NCBI GenBank assembly: GCA_965197395.1
Contig: OZ240205.1
Span: 372,001 to 436,000, forward strand
Direction: 5' to 3'
Source: CAZYFH01 sp965197395
Lineage (GTDB): Bacteria; Acidobacteriota; Vicinamibacteria; Vicinamibacterales; UBA8438
DNA: 64,000 nt
Shown one piece after another: positions 44,910 to 54,484 of this stretch; the first letter of the stretch is position 1; the number at the start of each line of letters is the position of its first letter. A program made the translations under genes and the position numbers. The notes under the pieces are model-generated. The model did no database searches. It was not told the origin of the DNA and saw only the letters and a list, made by a program, of their open reading frames with translations.

Positions 44910-45866
44910 TCACATCCCCGCCTGATCTTTCACATACCGCGCCACCTGCTCGTGGGTCGCAAACCAGACGTCGCCCTTGGCGCGGATGTGATCGATGAGC
45001 TCTTCGAGGATGACGATGCGGGACCGGTGGCCGATGATGTGCGGGTGTGTCGTCAACAGAAACATGGTCCCTTCGTCGTAGGCCTTGTCGAACTCGTCGA
45101 TGTACACCTGGAGCAGCTCGCGCGGTGGCGTGTAGCTGTTGCCCAGCGGGTTCATCAGCGGCGCGTCGTCGAGAATCCACTCGACCGGCAGCTCGACGAG
45201 GCCGGTCGGCTCTCCGCGCTGCAGCAGCTCGTAGGGACGGTCGTCGGCCATCAGCGAGCTGTCATACAGAAACCCGAGCCCCTTGATGATGTCGAGCGTG
45301 CTCTCGCTGAAGTTCCACGACGGCGCGCGATAGCCCACCGGGCGGCGGCCGGTCGCGCGTTCCAGGTAGTCGGTGGCGCGGATCACGAAGTCCCGCTCGG
45401 TATCGGCGTCGAGCGCGCTGTTGAGCTCGTGAATCCAGCCGTGCACGGCGAACTCGTGCCGGCCGGACGCCTGGATGACGTCGACCATGTCCGGACGCAG
45501 CACCAGGCTGACCGCCGGAATGAAAAACGACGCCGGGATCTGATGCCGATCCACCAGATCGACGACACGCTGCAGGCCGACGCGTGCGCCGTACTCCCCC
45601 TGTGACAGCGCGCCGATGGACGGGTTGGCGTTCCGCGCGATGACGATCGTGTCGTTGTCGACGTCGAACGAGATCAGCACGGCGACGCGGGCGCCATCGG
45701 GCCACGACGCCGGCTGCAGGCTCCGCCCGCCGCGCACGCGGTTGGCGATTGCCCGGACCTCGTCGAGGTCGAGATAAATCCCCGGTTGGGTCGTCTGCGC
45801 TCGTGGCGCAGCACCCGACGCCAGGGCGAGCGCGCCGACGCAGATGACGACACACGACCACTTCAT
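44910..45866 (-). CDS. Secreted polysaccharide deacetylase-like enzyme (NodB fold)
   Basis: 318 residues with a signal peptide. The NodB-homology core shows ISFDVDND (motif 1), HGWIHE (motif 2 histidines) and GYRAPSWNFSESTLDII (motif 3), as in the PuuE/allantoinase-like branch of carbohydrate esterase 4 (metal-dependent amide hydrolases). The branch includes peptidoglycan and non-sugar amidases, so the substrate is open. Its ATG lies two bases after the stop of the S9 peptidase gene, so the two are translationally coupled. Confidence 0.87.
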   Translation of the reverse strand: MKWSCVVICVGALALASGAAPRAQTTQPGIYLDLDEVRAIANRVRGGRSLQPASWPDGARVAVLISFDVDNDTIVIARNANPSIGALSQGEYGARVGLQRVVDLVDRHQIPASFFIPAVSLVLRPDMVDVIQASGRHEFAVHGWIHELNSALDADTERDFVIRATDYLERATGRRPVGYRAPSWNFSESTLDIIKGLGFLYDSSLMADDRPYELLQRGEPTGLVELPVEWILDDAPLMNPLGNSYTPPRELLQVYIDEFDKAYDEGTMFLLTTHPHIIGHRSRIVILEELIDHIRAKGDVWFATHEQVARYVKDQAGM

Positions 45867-45868
45867 GA

Positions 45869-47932
45869 TCAGCGCTCCTCCGAGGGCGCCGGCGATGGCG
45901 CCTCGTGCGCTTGCGATTCGCTGACCGGCGGGTTGCCCACGTGCTCGCCGAAGAACTCCGCATACCGCCGCAACCGATCCATCAGGTGCCGGGGCTCCTC
46001 GATGCCGTGCCCCTCGCGTGGGAAGCGAACGAAGGTGACATCTGTCCCGAGATCCTTCAACGCCCGGTAGAACTCCACCGATTGCTCGGGCGGCACGCGG
46101 GTGTCGGCGCCGCCGTGCATCAGGAGCACCGGGCTCGTCACATCGGTGACATAGGTCATCGGCGAATGCTGGCGGTAGTTCTCGGTCTCGACCCAGGGCG
46201 TCCCGCCAAGGAACGACGCCAGATAGTCCTGGAGGTCGTTCGTGCTGTACATGCTGTAGAGATTGGTGAGACCGGCGCCGGGTGAGACCGCCTTGAAGCG
46301 GTCGGTCTGCGTCACGATCCAGGCGGAGAGATAGCCACCGTAGCTCCAGCCGTAGCAAATGAGTCGATCGGGGTCGGCCCACCCCTCGGCAACGGCGTGG
46401 TCGACACCGGTCATGACGTCGTCGTAGTCGGCGATCCCCCAGTTGTCGATGTTGGCGTTGACGAAGTCCTGGCCGTAGTTCGTGCTTCCGCGGAAATTTG
46501 GCTGGAGCACGACGTAGCCGTTGCCGGCGAAGAACTGGTTCGCCGCGCTGAAGGCCGCGAGCGACGCGCCGGTCGGGCCGCCATGGGGGTTGACGATGAA
46601 CGGGTACGACCGACCCTCGCGATACCCGACCGGCCTCGTCAGCACTCCCTCCACCGACGCGCCCAGGCTGTTTTTCCAGCGCACGGTCTCCACCGTCCCG
46701 AGCGCGACACCCTCGTCACGAAGCCACGCATTCGCGTCGCTCAGCCGCAGCGGCCGGCCGTCGACCGACGCGGTGTAGATCTCGGCGGGCCAATCGGGTC
46801 CGGTATGCACCCACACCCAGCGCGTGCCGTCGTCCGACAGCTCCCAGGCGCTATTGCGCCCGCCGGGCGATGACGCGGTCGCCACGGCGCCCGATTCGAC
46901 GCTGACCCGAAAGAGACCGGTGGACGTCCCCTCGCCGGTCGCCCAGTACACCTGGCGGCTGTTCGCCGACCAGATCGGCGTCGCGAAGTCTCGGTCGACG
47001 TCCTCGAGCAGCACCCGCGACGAGTTGCCGTCCGGTCGGGCCAGCACGAGCTTGGCGTGATTCGTATTGCTCGACGCCGTCGCGTTCGACGCAAGCGCGA
47101 TGGTTCGGCCGTCGGGCGACCAGCGCGGCGCGGTATCGCTGCCGCCGTTCCGATACAGCAGCCGCCGATCGCCCGTAGCCGACTCGACCACCCAGACGTC
47201 GCTCTGCCAGCGATCGTTGGCGGTCGGATTCGGTCGCGCCTCGAAAGCGACCCAACGCGAATCGGGCGACCAGTCGGGGTTGGCCACCGTGAAGTCGCCC
47301 TCGGTGAGACGCGCGGTCTCCGACGTCGTCAGATCGTGCACCCAGAGGTGCGCCATCTGGAACATGCCGTCGACCACCTCTGCGTCGCCGTGTTCCCGTC
47401 GGCGCTCCTCCTCCGCCTCGGAGAGACCGTCGCGCGCGGTGAACAACAGCTTGGTGCCGTCGGGAGAGAAGTCGAACGCGCTCACAGATTCCTCGTGATC
47501 GGTGACCTGCCACGCCTCCCCGCCGTCGGCGCCCAAGAAATGGACCTGGGTCTTGGGGTCGTCGCCTTCGCCGCGGGCCGCCAGGAACGCGACCACCTCA
47601 CCGTCGGGCGACCACACCGGCGCCGTCGCGTCGTCCGAGCCACGCGTCAGCTGCCGGTTCGAAGAGCCGTCGACCCGCACGCGCCAGAGGTGCGTCACCG
47701 CCCCGAGCTCTGGGTCCTCCATGTCGCGCGCGCGCACGGTGTAGAGCACCCATGCAGCGTCCGGGGAGAGGGTGGGGTTCCCGACCTGGTTGATGCGGAG
47801 GGTGTCGCGCGCCGACATGACGCGCGACTGGTCCTGCGCGCGCGCCCCGGCACCAGTGGCGACCAGGGCGACGATGGCAGCAATGCAGGTTCTTGAGTGC
47901 GCGCGCACGGAAACCCCAGCCTCGAGCCTCAT
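45869..47932 (-). CDS. S9-family (prolyl oligopeptidase) peptidase
   Basis: 687 residues with an N-terminal signal region (CIAAIVALVATGAGARA). A seven-bladed propeller with TolB-like SPDG repeats (LSPDAAWVLYTV, WSPDGEVVAF, WSPDSRWVAFEA) precedes the alpha/beta-hydrolase: nucleophile in CYGWSYGGYLSA, aspartate in MHGGADTRVP, histidine in PREGHGIEEP. It probably trims peptides in the periplasm, like acylaminoacyl- or dipeptidyl-peptidases. It is the upstream partner of the NodB-type gene. Confidence 0.93.
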   Translation of the reverse strand: MRLEAGVSVRAHSRTCIAAIVALVATGAGARAQDQSRVMSARDTLRINQVGNPTLSPDAAWVLYTVRARDMEDPELGAVTHLWRVRVDGSSNRQLTRGSDDATAPVWSPDGEVVAFLAARGEGDDPKTQVHFLGADGGEAWQVTDHEESVSAFDFSPDGTKLLFTARDGLSEAEEERRREHGDAEVVDGMFQMAHLWVHDLTTSETARLTEGDFTVANPDWSPDSRWVAFEARPNPTANDRWQSDVWVVESATGDRRLLYRNGGSDTAPRWSPDGRTIALASNATASSNTNHAKLVLARPDGNSSRVLLEDVDRDFATPIWSANSRQVYWATGEGTSTGLFRVSVESGAVATASSPGGRNSAWELSDDGTRWVWVHTGPDWPAEIYTASVDGRPLRLSDANAWLRDEGVALGTVETVRWKNSLGASVEGVLTRPVGYREGRSYPFIVNPHGGPTGASLAAFSAANQFFAGNGYVVLQPNFRGSTNYGQDFVNANIDNWGIADYDDVMTGVDHAVAEGWADPDRLICYGWSYGGYLSAWIVTQTDRFKAVSPGAGLTNLYSMYSTNDLQDYLASFLGGTPWVETENYRQHSPMTYVTDVTSPVLLMHGGADTRVPPEQSVEFYRALKDLGTDVTFVRFPREGHGIEEPRHLMDRLRRYAEFFGEHVGNPPVSESQAHEAPSPAPSEER

Positions 47933-47944
47933 GCACCTCGACCG

Positions 47945-49021
47945 TCACATCGGATGCTGGATCTGCAGGCGCTCGTAGATGCGGGTCACCGCGCGAGGAT
48001 CGACGTTTCGCGCGCCCGCGCCGTACGCCGCCTCGTGGGCCCCGAGGTCCACGCGAGCGGTGGCATCTTCGACCGACACCCCCTCCGCGCGCAAGGCCGC
48101 AACCTGGGCCCAAAAGTCACGCAGGTAGCGCTGCAGATCGTCGATCTGCGTCCGGTCGCGGAACGGCGTCCCGTGGCCCGGCACCAGGACATCGAAGTCG
48201 AGGCCCTTGAGCTTCTCGAGGCTGGCGGGCCACTCGTCGACGAAGCCGTCACCCATATACGGCAGCGCACCGCCGCGAGGACTGCCAACGAAGAAGTCCC
48301 CGGTGAACACGATGCGCTCCTCGGGCAAGAACACCATCGTGTCACCGCCGGTGTGCCCGCGCCCCACGAAGTGGAGCTGTATCTCACGCCCACTCTGCAC
48401 GATCGTCATCGTATCGCTGTAGGTGACGTTGGGCGGCGTGGGCACCGTCTCCTTGATGGCGTTTTGATGCGCCTCGGTCATACGCAGCGCGTTCTCGAGC
48501 CGCGCGCGCTCCGTGGCGTTCGACTCACTTTGGATCTGACTCTTGAGCTGCTCGATCTGCTGGGGGATCGCGGCCGAGAACGATCGGTTCGTGCGCTGGT
48601 CCAGCACATTCGACGACAGCTGCGCGCGTACGTAGTCGTGGCCAACGATCTCGACGTCGTCACCGAAAATCTGGTTTCCGTGCGCGTGGTCGAAGTGATA
48701 GTGGGAGTTGAAAACGTACTGAATCGGCTTGTCGGTCACCTCGGACCTGATCTCGGCCACCATCTTGCGCGCGGCAGCCGGCGAGACGCTGGTGTCGACG
48801 AGCATCGCGTGGTCGTCGTTGACGATGATGAGCGAGTTGCTGAACGTCGTCATCGCGCCGGTACCGGTCGCGAAGTGCACGCCGTCTGCGATCTCCTCGA
48901 ACCGGTAGGCGGCCTTGCCGTCCGTCGGGTCGGTCTCCTGGGCCGCGACCCAGAGACCGGATGCCATGACGGTGAGCACGACCGCCCCGGCGGCCGTCAA
49001 TAACTGTTGTCTCGTGTTCAT
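47945..49021 (-). CDS. Secreted metallo-beta-lactamase-fold hydrolase
   Basis: 358 residues with a signal peptide after the ATG at 49021. The zinc motif HYHFDHAHGN lies at 107-115, with later ligands in GRGHTGGDT, FTGDFFVG and PGHG. It belongs to the broad group of periplasmic MBL hydrolases, related to the 23537 gene but not close to it. It ends 12 bp before the S9 peptidase start on the same strand, so these genes may form one operon: MBL, S9 peptidase, deacetylase. Confidence 0.88.
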   Translation of the reverse strand: MNTRQQLLTAAGAVVLTVMASGLWVAAQETDPTDGKAAYRFEEIADGVHFATGTGAMTTFSNSLIIVNDDHAMLVDTSVSPAAARKMVAEIRSEVTDKPIQYVFNSHYHFDHAHGNQIFGDDVEIVGHDYVRAQLSSNVLDQRTNRSFSAAIPQQIEQLKSQIQSESNATERARLENALRMTEAHQNAIKETVPTPPNVTYSDTMTIVQSGREIQLHFVGRGHTGGDTMVFLPEERIVFTGDFFVGSPRGGALPYMGDGFVDEWPASLEKLKGLDFDVLVPGHGTPFRDRTQIDDLQRYLRDFWAQVAALRAEGVSVEDATARVDLGAHEAAYGAGARNVDPRAVTRIYERLQIQHPM

Positions 49022-49060
49022 GCCTGTGTCTCCATCCCGCAACGGTCACCCACGCGGGCA

Positions 49061-49747
49061 TCAATCGGCGATCGTGTCTCCCGTGATGAACGGGTGATGA
49101 TGCTCGATGTACGCGAAGCCCCGATACACGCCGGTGCGGTCCTTGCGATCCGCCTGATCGCGCACGTGCACCGACAGCACGCTCGGCTCCTTGGCCTGAT
49201 AGCAGTTCTCGCGCCGCGTCGTCCGGAGGTGCTGAAACACCATCCGCTGCTCCGGCGAGTTGGTGAAGCTCACCGGTGTGGACGACCCGACGTCGGTGTA
49301 GGCGCCGCCGTACCAGTCGTCGAGCGGCGACGGGCGATGCGCGACGGGTCTGAGCAGCCGGGTGCTGCCGAGCTGGGTCATCTCCCTCTCAATCGCCGCA
49401 GTCAGCTCCTCGACGTGCACACACGCGCCGAGCGCGCACTCCGGATGGTCACCGGGATGCGTGACGCGGTGGGCGAGGGGGAAGCGCAGCTGTCGCTGCA
49501 GCTCGAGCAGGGCGGGAGATGGCGTACCAAAAAATGCGACACCCTCGGCCCGCTGCACGACGTAGCAATCGTTCGGATGCAATGTCGCCACGTTGACACC
49601 CGAGTGATTCACCGGAAGCACCCAGTGGTAGGTCTCGGACGCGGGCCGCTCGCGATCCTGGGTCGTGACCGACCACGGCCCCGCTTCGAGCGGCGCGACC
49701 ACCAACGCCAGCGCCAGCGCTGCCACGGCGCGTGTCATCGGAGGCAT
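49061..49747 (-). CDS. Hypothetical secreted protein
   Basis: 228 residues from the ATG at 49747 with a signal peptide (AVAALALALVVAPLEAGPW). The mature part has four cysteines and many histidines (THPGDHPECALGACVHVEEL, YIEHHHPFITGD) but no family that I know. It ends 39 bp before the MBL-fold gene on the same strand and could be in its operon. Confidence 0.6.
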   Translation of the reverse strand: MPPMTRAVAALALALVVAPLEAGPWSVTTQDRERPASETYHWVLPVNHSGVNVATLHPNDCYVVQRAEGVAFFGTPSPALLELQRQLRFPLAHRVTHPGDHPECALGACVHVEELTAAIEREMTQLGSTRLLRPVAHRPSPLDDWYGGAYTDVGSSTPVSFTNSPEQRMVFQHLRTTRRENCYQAKEPSVLSVHVRDQADRKDRTGVYRGFAYIEHHHPFITGDTIAD

Positions 49748-49812
49748 TCTAGTCTCTTTTTCGACTGCGTTATGATGGCCACCAACGTCAATCCTTTCTC
49801 GGGAGAACGAAG

Positions 49813-51876
49813 ATGCGGGCTCCAACACGGCAGTGGGCGCTGACCGCCATCCTCGGCGTCATCGTGCTCGGACACTGGACCGCACCGGTCGCGGCCCAGC
49901 GCGGCGCGCCGGCAAACGGCGAGTGGCCGACCTACGGTGGCGACCTGGGGAGCACCAAGTATTCGCCGCTCGACCAGATTGATCGCGACAACTTCGTCGA
50001 TCTCGAGGTCGCGTGGCGCTGGCAGTCCGCGGACGCGTTTCTGAGCCTCGACACGCCGGACGGCGGCGAGTGGTGGGCCGACTCCCGGCTGATCTTCGAC
50101 GAGCTGCTCCGTCGCGACCCGAATCTCTGGCGCGACGCGCAGGCGCCATCCGTCACGAACCTGAAGGCCACGCCGCTGATGGTCGGCGGTCGGCTGTTCA
50201 TCAACATGCCGACGTCGCAGGCCGCGTCGATCGACGCGCGGACCGGCGAGACACTCTGGGTGTTCAACCCGAAGACCTATGAGAAGGGCACGACGACGAT
50301 GACCGCCCGCTGGAACCAGCGCGGTGTGGCCTACTGGGCAGACGGACCCGACCGGGCCGAGGAGCGGATTCTCTTTGGCACGGGCAACGGGTATCTCATC
50401 TGCGTCGACGCGAAGACAGGACGACCGTGCGCCGACTTCGGCGAGAACGGCTGGGTCGACCTGGTCGCGGATCTGCCCCGCGTGGCGCGTGGCGAGCGGG
50501 ACTGGCTGAATGCGTTGCTCTATTCCGTGCAGTCGGCGCCTCTCGTCGTCGGCGACACGATCGTCACGCCCTCGTCCATCTCGTCCTACAACATCACCAA
50601 GGAAGCGCCGCCAGGATGGATACGCGGATTCGATGTGCGCACCGGACGCACGAAGTGGACCTTTCACACCATCCCGCAAGGCGACGAGTACGGCAACGAC
50701 ACGTGGCAGGGCGATTCGTGGCGCTACACCGGCAAGGTGGGCGTCTGGTCGTTCATGAGCGCCGACCCCGAGTTGGGCCACCTCTATCTACCGACCAATA
50801 CGCCGGCGCCCGACTACTACGGCGGGCATCGACTGGGCGACAACCTGTTCGCCGAGAGCGTGGTGGCGCTCGACATCGAGACGGGCGAGCGCGCGTGGCA
50901 CTTCCAGGCGGTGCACCACGGGCTGTGGGACTGGGACTTCCCCGCCGCCCCGAACCTGGTCGACGTCGTCATCGACGGACGGCCCGTGAAAGCCCTCGCC
51001 CAGATCAGCAAACAGGGCTTCACCTACGTCTTCAACCGGGAAACCGGCGAGCCAATCTGGCCGATCGAGGAGCGCCCCGTCCCCACGGACACCGATATCC
51101 CGGGCGAAGTGCCGTCGGCGACGCAGCCGTTTCCGACCAGACCGGCCCCGTTCGAGTATCAAGGCGCCGTGGTCGACGATCTGGTCGATTTCACGCCGGA
51201 AATCAGGCAGATGGCCCTGGACGCTGTCGAGGGCTATCGCCTCGGGCCGATCTTCACCCCGCAGACGTGGGACGGCACGATCCAGCGCCCGAGCACCGGT
51301 GGCGGTGCCAACTGGTCGGGGGCGGCCTTCGATCCCGAGACGGGGCTCCTCTACATCCCGTCCGACAACCGGTACTCGGTGATGCAGTATCGCGAGCCGC
51401 GAACCGACGAAGGCGCCACGCTGGACGTCATCGAACGACGCGGCGAAACGCGGACGCGGCCACAGATGCCGCAGGGGCTGCCGCTGTTCAAGCCCCCCTA
51501 TTCACGGATGACGGCCATCGACCTCAAGACCGGCGATCACGCCTGGATGCGGCCGATGGGCAACGGCGATCGCGTCCGTCATCACGCGCTGCTCCGCGAC
51601 CTCGACCTGCCTCCGTTGGGCGGTGACAGCAGTCGGGCTGGGCCGCTGCTCACGAAGACGCTGCTGATCGCCGCGCTGACCGCAGGCGGCACGAACGACG
51701 GGCCACGACTCGTGGCCCTCGACAAGGCGTCGGGCGACGAGCTGGCGTCCATCGACCTGCCGGGTGGCGCCATCGGCACGCCGATGACCTATCTGCTCGA
51801 CGGCAAGCAGTACATCGCGTTGACCGTCGGCGGCGAGCGGGTCCCCGCGCTGATCGCGCTGGCGTTGCCGGAATAG
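49813..51876 (+). CDS. PQQ-dependent dehydrogenase, periplasmic (glucose dehydrogenase-like)
   Basis: 687 residues with a signal peptide, preceded by a GGGAG box. It has the eight-bladed propeller repeats of quinoproteins (WPTYGGDLGSTKYSPLDQID, ARTGETLWVFNP, DAKTGRPCADFGENG, ETGERAWHFQAVHHGLWDWD, NRETGEPIWPIEERPVP). HHGLWDWDFP is the typical PQQ-site region. It would oxidise a sugar or alcohol and feed electrons to the respiratory chain. No cytochrome domain is attached. It is divergent from the secreted hypothetical gene by 65 bp. Confidence 0.92.
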   Translation: MRAPTRQWALTAILGVIVLGHWTAPVAAQRGAPANGEWPTYGGDLGSTKYSPLDQIDRDNFVDLEVAWRWQSADAFLSLDTPDGGEWWADSRLIFDELLRRDPNLWRDAQAPSVTNLKATPLMVGGRLFINMPTSQAASIDARTGETLWVFNPKTYEKGTTTMTARWNQRGVAYWADGPDRAEERILFGTGNGYLICVDAKTGRPCADFGENGWVDLVADLPRVARGERDWLNALLYSVQSAPLVVGDTIVTPSSISSYNITKEAPPGWIRGFDVRTGRTKWTFHTIPQGDEYGNDTWQGDSWRYTGKVGVWSFMSADPELGHLYLPTNTPAPDYYGGHRLGDNLFAESVVALDIETGERAWHFQAVHHGLWDWDFPAAPNLVDVVIDGRPVKALAQISKQGFTYVFNRETGEPIWPIEERPVPTDTDIPGEVPSATQPFPTRPAPFEYQGAVVDDLVDFTPEIRQMALDAVEGYRLGPIFTPQTWDGTIQRPSTGGGANWSGAAFDPETGLLYIPSDNRYSVMQYREPRTDEGATLDVIERRGETRTRPQMPQGLPLFKPPYSRMTAIDLKTGDHAWMRPMGNGDRVRHHALLRDLDLPPLGGDSSRAGPLLTKTLLIAALTAGGTNDGPRLVALDKASGDELASIDLPGGAIGTPMTYLLDGKQYIALTVGGERVPALIALALPE

Positions 51877-51926
51877 ACCTGCGCTCGTTGGCACCGGTTG
51901 CCATCATGGCCGGCCACCGGGCGCTG

Positions 51927-52811
51927 TTACTCTGGCGTGTGTAAGCCAAGGAGGATTCTCGCGTCGGCGGCGGTGGCCACCGTCTTACCTATCAGCGTGA
52001 GGAGTCGCACCGCCTTCTCGACGAGCGCCGCGTTGCTTGGCGCAAGAACGCCCTTTTCGAGATAGAGGTTGTCTTCGAGCCCGACCCGGCAATGACCGCC
52101 AAGCGTGGCGGCGAGCGCGACGAAGGGAAACTGCGCGGCGCCGATCCCGAAGCCAGCCCAGTTGGCACCATCCGGGAGTTGGTTCCGCATGAACAGCATC
52201 GCCTCGACCGTCGCCGGAGCGCCCCATGGCACCCCGAGCACGATCTGAAAGAGCTGCGGCGCGTCGAACGCGCCGTCGGCGATCATCTTGACTGCCAGCC
52301 GGACGTGACCCGCCTCGAACGCCTCCAACTCCGGCTTGACGCCAGCCTCGCGTATGGCCTTCGCCATCGTCTCCAGATGATCCGGCACGTTCATGAACAC
52401 CATGGGCCCGAAGTTCAGGCTACCCATGTCGAGCGAGCAGATCTCCGGCTTGAGCTCGACGATGTGCTCGACGCGGCGCTCGGGTGACGCCAGCGTCGTC
52501 CCCTCCGCAGGATCCAGCGGATCGTCCCGCCCGGGGTTGAATCGAGCGCCCGGCCCCGTCGTGAGGTTGATGACGGCGTCGACGCCGCTGTCGCGAATCC
52601 GCTGCACCACCTCGCGATAGAGCGCGACGTCCATGCTGGCCCGCGTCGTCTCTGGGTCACGCACGTGGATGTGGACGATGGCTGCCCCGGCTTTTGCGGC
52701 AGCGATGGCCGAGACAGCAATTTCTTCCGGCGTGACCGGCACCGCGGGGTTCTTGCCGGCGGTGTCGGCAGAACCCGTAACGGCACACGTGATAATCGTG
52801 GGGGTAGCCAT
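51927..52811 (-). CDS. BKACE-family (3-keto-5-aminohexanoate cleavage-type) enzyme
   Basis: 294 residues. Beta-keto acid cleavage enzymes condense a beta-keto acid with acetyl-CoA to give acetoacetate and a CoA ester. The signature is present: TCAVTGS near the start, zinc histidines in AIVHIHVRDP (47, 49), the GPMVFMNVPDH and PELEAFEAGH blocks and GLEDNLYLEKG at the active-site glutamate. Sequence alone cannot give the beta-keto acid. It is divergent from the thioredoxin-fusion gene by 29 bp, inside the selenoprotein neighbourhood. Confidence 0.92.
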   Translation of the reverse strand: MATPTIITCAVTGSADTAGKNPAVPVTPEEIAVSAIAAAKAGAAIVHIHVRDPETTRASMDVALYREVVQRIRDSGVDAVINLTTGPGARFNPGRDDPLDPAEGTTLASPERRVEHIVELKPEICSLDMGSLNFGPMVFMNVPDHLETMAKAIREAGVKPELEAFEAGHVRLAVKMIADGAFDAPQLFQIVLGVPWGAPATVEAMLFMRNQLPDGANWAGFGIGAAQFPFVALAATLGGHCRVGLEDNLYLEKGVLAPSNAALVEKAVRLLTLIGKTVATAADARILLGLHTPE

Positions 52812-52840
52812 CAGGGCAAACCTAGGGTATATCAAGGACC

Positions 52841-54484
52841 GTGTCTACACTTCCCACGGCGGGTTCACTGGCTCCAGCGTTCACCCTGCGAGACGCGGCG
52901 GGCGCGGCGCACGCGTTCGACGGCCGTAGCGGCACGTCGCCGGCAACACTCCTGTTCTTCTATAAGCACGACTGCCCCACCTGCGATGTGATGGCTCCCG
53001 TCGTGCAGCGGATCGGCGACGCGCTTCGCGAGGCCGGTCTCCGCGTCCTCGGCGTCTCCCAGAACGACGACGTCGAGACGGCGGCGTTCATCGAGCGGCA
53101 TCGGCTCACGATGCCGAACGTGCTCGACGTCGAGCTGACCGTTTCCGAGCAGTACGGGTTCGATGCTGTGCCGGCTGTGGTCTTGACCGCGGACGATGGC
53201 ACGGTGCTCTCGAGCTTCGAGGGCTTCTCGAAGGCGGACGTCGCGGCGCTTGCCCGCTCGGCCGCAGCGCGCTGCGGCACCACGGCGCCCGAGATCGAGC
53301 GCCCCGGCGAGACGTTGCCGGATTGGCGTCCGGGCTGCGGCTCCCGTGTGCACGACCCCGACGTCGCGCGCCGACTCGCGGTCGCACGTGGTGCGGAAAC
53401 GCTCGCGGCGCGCCGTGTGCGTGTGCCGGTCGACCTCGATCCGTTCGAGTTCTTCGCCGACCAGGGACTGACCGACGGCCTGCCGGTGGTACCGCCGACC
53501 GCGGAGCGGGTGCTGCGTATGCTGGAGGGCACGACCAGACCGGCCACGGACCTCGTGGCCAGCATCCCGCCGAATCTGGTGCCCGCCACGGTCGAGAAAA
53601 TCGCCATCAACGCGGTCATGGCCGGGTGCCGGCCGGAGTATCTGCCTGTCGTCATCGCCGCGGTCGAGGCGGCCTGCACCGACACGTTCAATCTCCACGG
53701 CGTGCTTTGCACGACCTACTTCGTCGGCCCTCTCATCGTCGTCAACGGACCCATCCGCCACGCGATCGGCCTCAACTGCGGGCGCAATGTCTTTGGCCAG
53801 GGCGCGCGCGCCAACGCGACCATCGGACGGGCGCTGCAGTTGATCGTCCGCAACGTCGGCGGCGGACGGCCGGGCGAGATTGACATGGCGACACTGGGCC
53901 AGCCGGGGAAGTACACGGCGTGTATTGGCGAGAACGAGGAAGCCAGCTGCTGGGATCCGCTGCACGTGGAGCGCGGGTTCGATCGCGACCGGAGTACGGT
54001 CACGGTCTTCGCGGCGGAGGCGCCCCGCGCCATTCGCGATCAGATATCACGGCGCTCGTCATCGCTCGCCACGAGCATGGCGTACTCGCTCGAGACGGTG
54101 GCGCATCGCAAGCTCCACGGGATGGACCAGGTGCTGCTTGTCGTGTCGCCTGAGCATGCCCGGACGTTCGAGCAGGACGGCTATACGAAGACCGAACTTC
54201 GCGCACGCGTGCAAGAGGTGACCGGGCGGCCGCTCCGCGACGTGCTGCCGGACGACGAATGCCAGAAGGGTACCCCGACGCGGGCGCTCCCGAAGGCGTG
54301 GCTCGGCCCGGATGGCCAGCCGACCGCGGAGGCCCTCTCGCGTCCCTTTCCCAAATTCTCGCGTCCGGAGGACATCCTCATTGTCGTGGCTGGCGGGACG
54401 GCCGGGAAGTTCTCGGCTGTCGTCGGCGGCTGGGCGTCGGGCGGCGCCGGGTCGACCGCCGTCACCCGGGAGATCACGCCGTAG
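52841..54484 (+). CDS. Thioredoxin-like domain fused to a UGSC-associated domain
   Basis: 547 residues. Residues 1-140 form a thioredoxin/peroxiredoxin-like domain with the redox pair CPTC (C45, C48). From about 200 a second domain follows (DQGLTDGLPVVPPT, NAVMAGCRPEYLPVV, LIVVNGPIRHAIGLN, TLGQPGKYTACIGENEE). This domain is homologous over about 300 residues to the protein at 60900-62006 and is of unknown function. The linker contains a possible further Cys (RPGCGS). The fusion suggests electron delivery to the second domain or its partner, plausibly the UGSC selenoproteins nearby. The GTG start at 52841 keeps the full thioredoxin fold. Confidence 0.82.
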   Translation: MSTLPTAGSLAPAFTLRDAAGAAHAFDGRSGTSPATLLFFYKHDCPTCDVMAPVVQRIGDALREAGLRVLGVSQNDDVETAAFIERHRLTMPNVLDVELTVSEQYGFDAVPAVVLTADDGTVLSSFEGFSKADVAALARSAAARCGTTAPEIERPGETLPDWRPGCGSRVHDPDVARRLAVARGAETLAARRVRVPVDLDPFEFFADQGLTDGLPVVPPTAERVLRMLEGTTRPATDLVASIPPNLVPATVEKIAINAVMAGCRPEYLPVVIAAVEAACTDTFNLHGVLCTTYFVGPLIVVNGPIRHAIGLNCGRNVFGQGARANATIGRALQLIVRNVGGGRPGEIDMATLGQPGKYTACIGENEEASCWDPLHVERGFDRDRSTVTVFAAEAPRAIRDQISRRSSSLATSMAYSLETVAHRKLHGMDQVLLVVSPEHARTFEQDGYTKTELRARVQEVTGRPLRDVLPDDECQKGTPTRALPKAWLGPDGQPTAEALSRPFPKFSRPEDILIVVAGGTAGKFSAVVGGWASGGAGSTAVTREITP

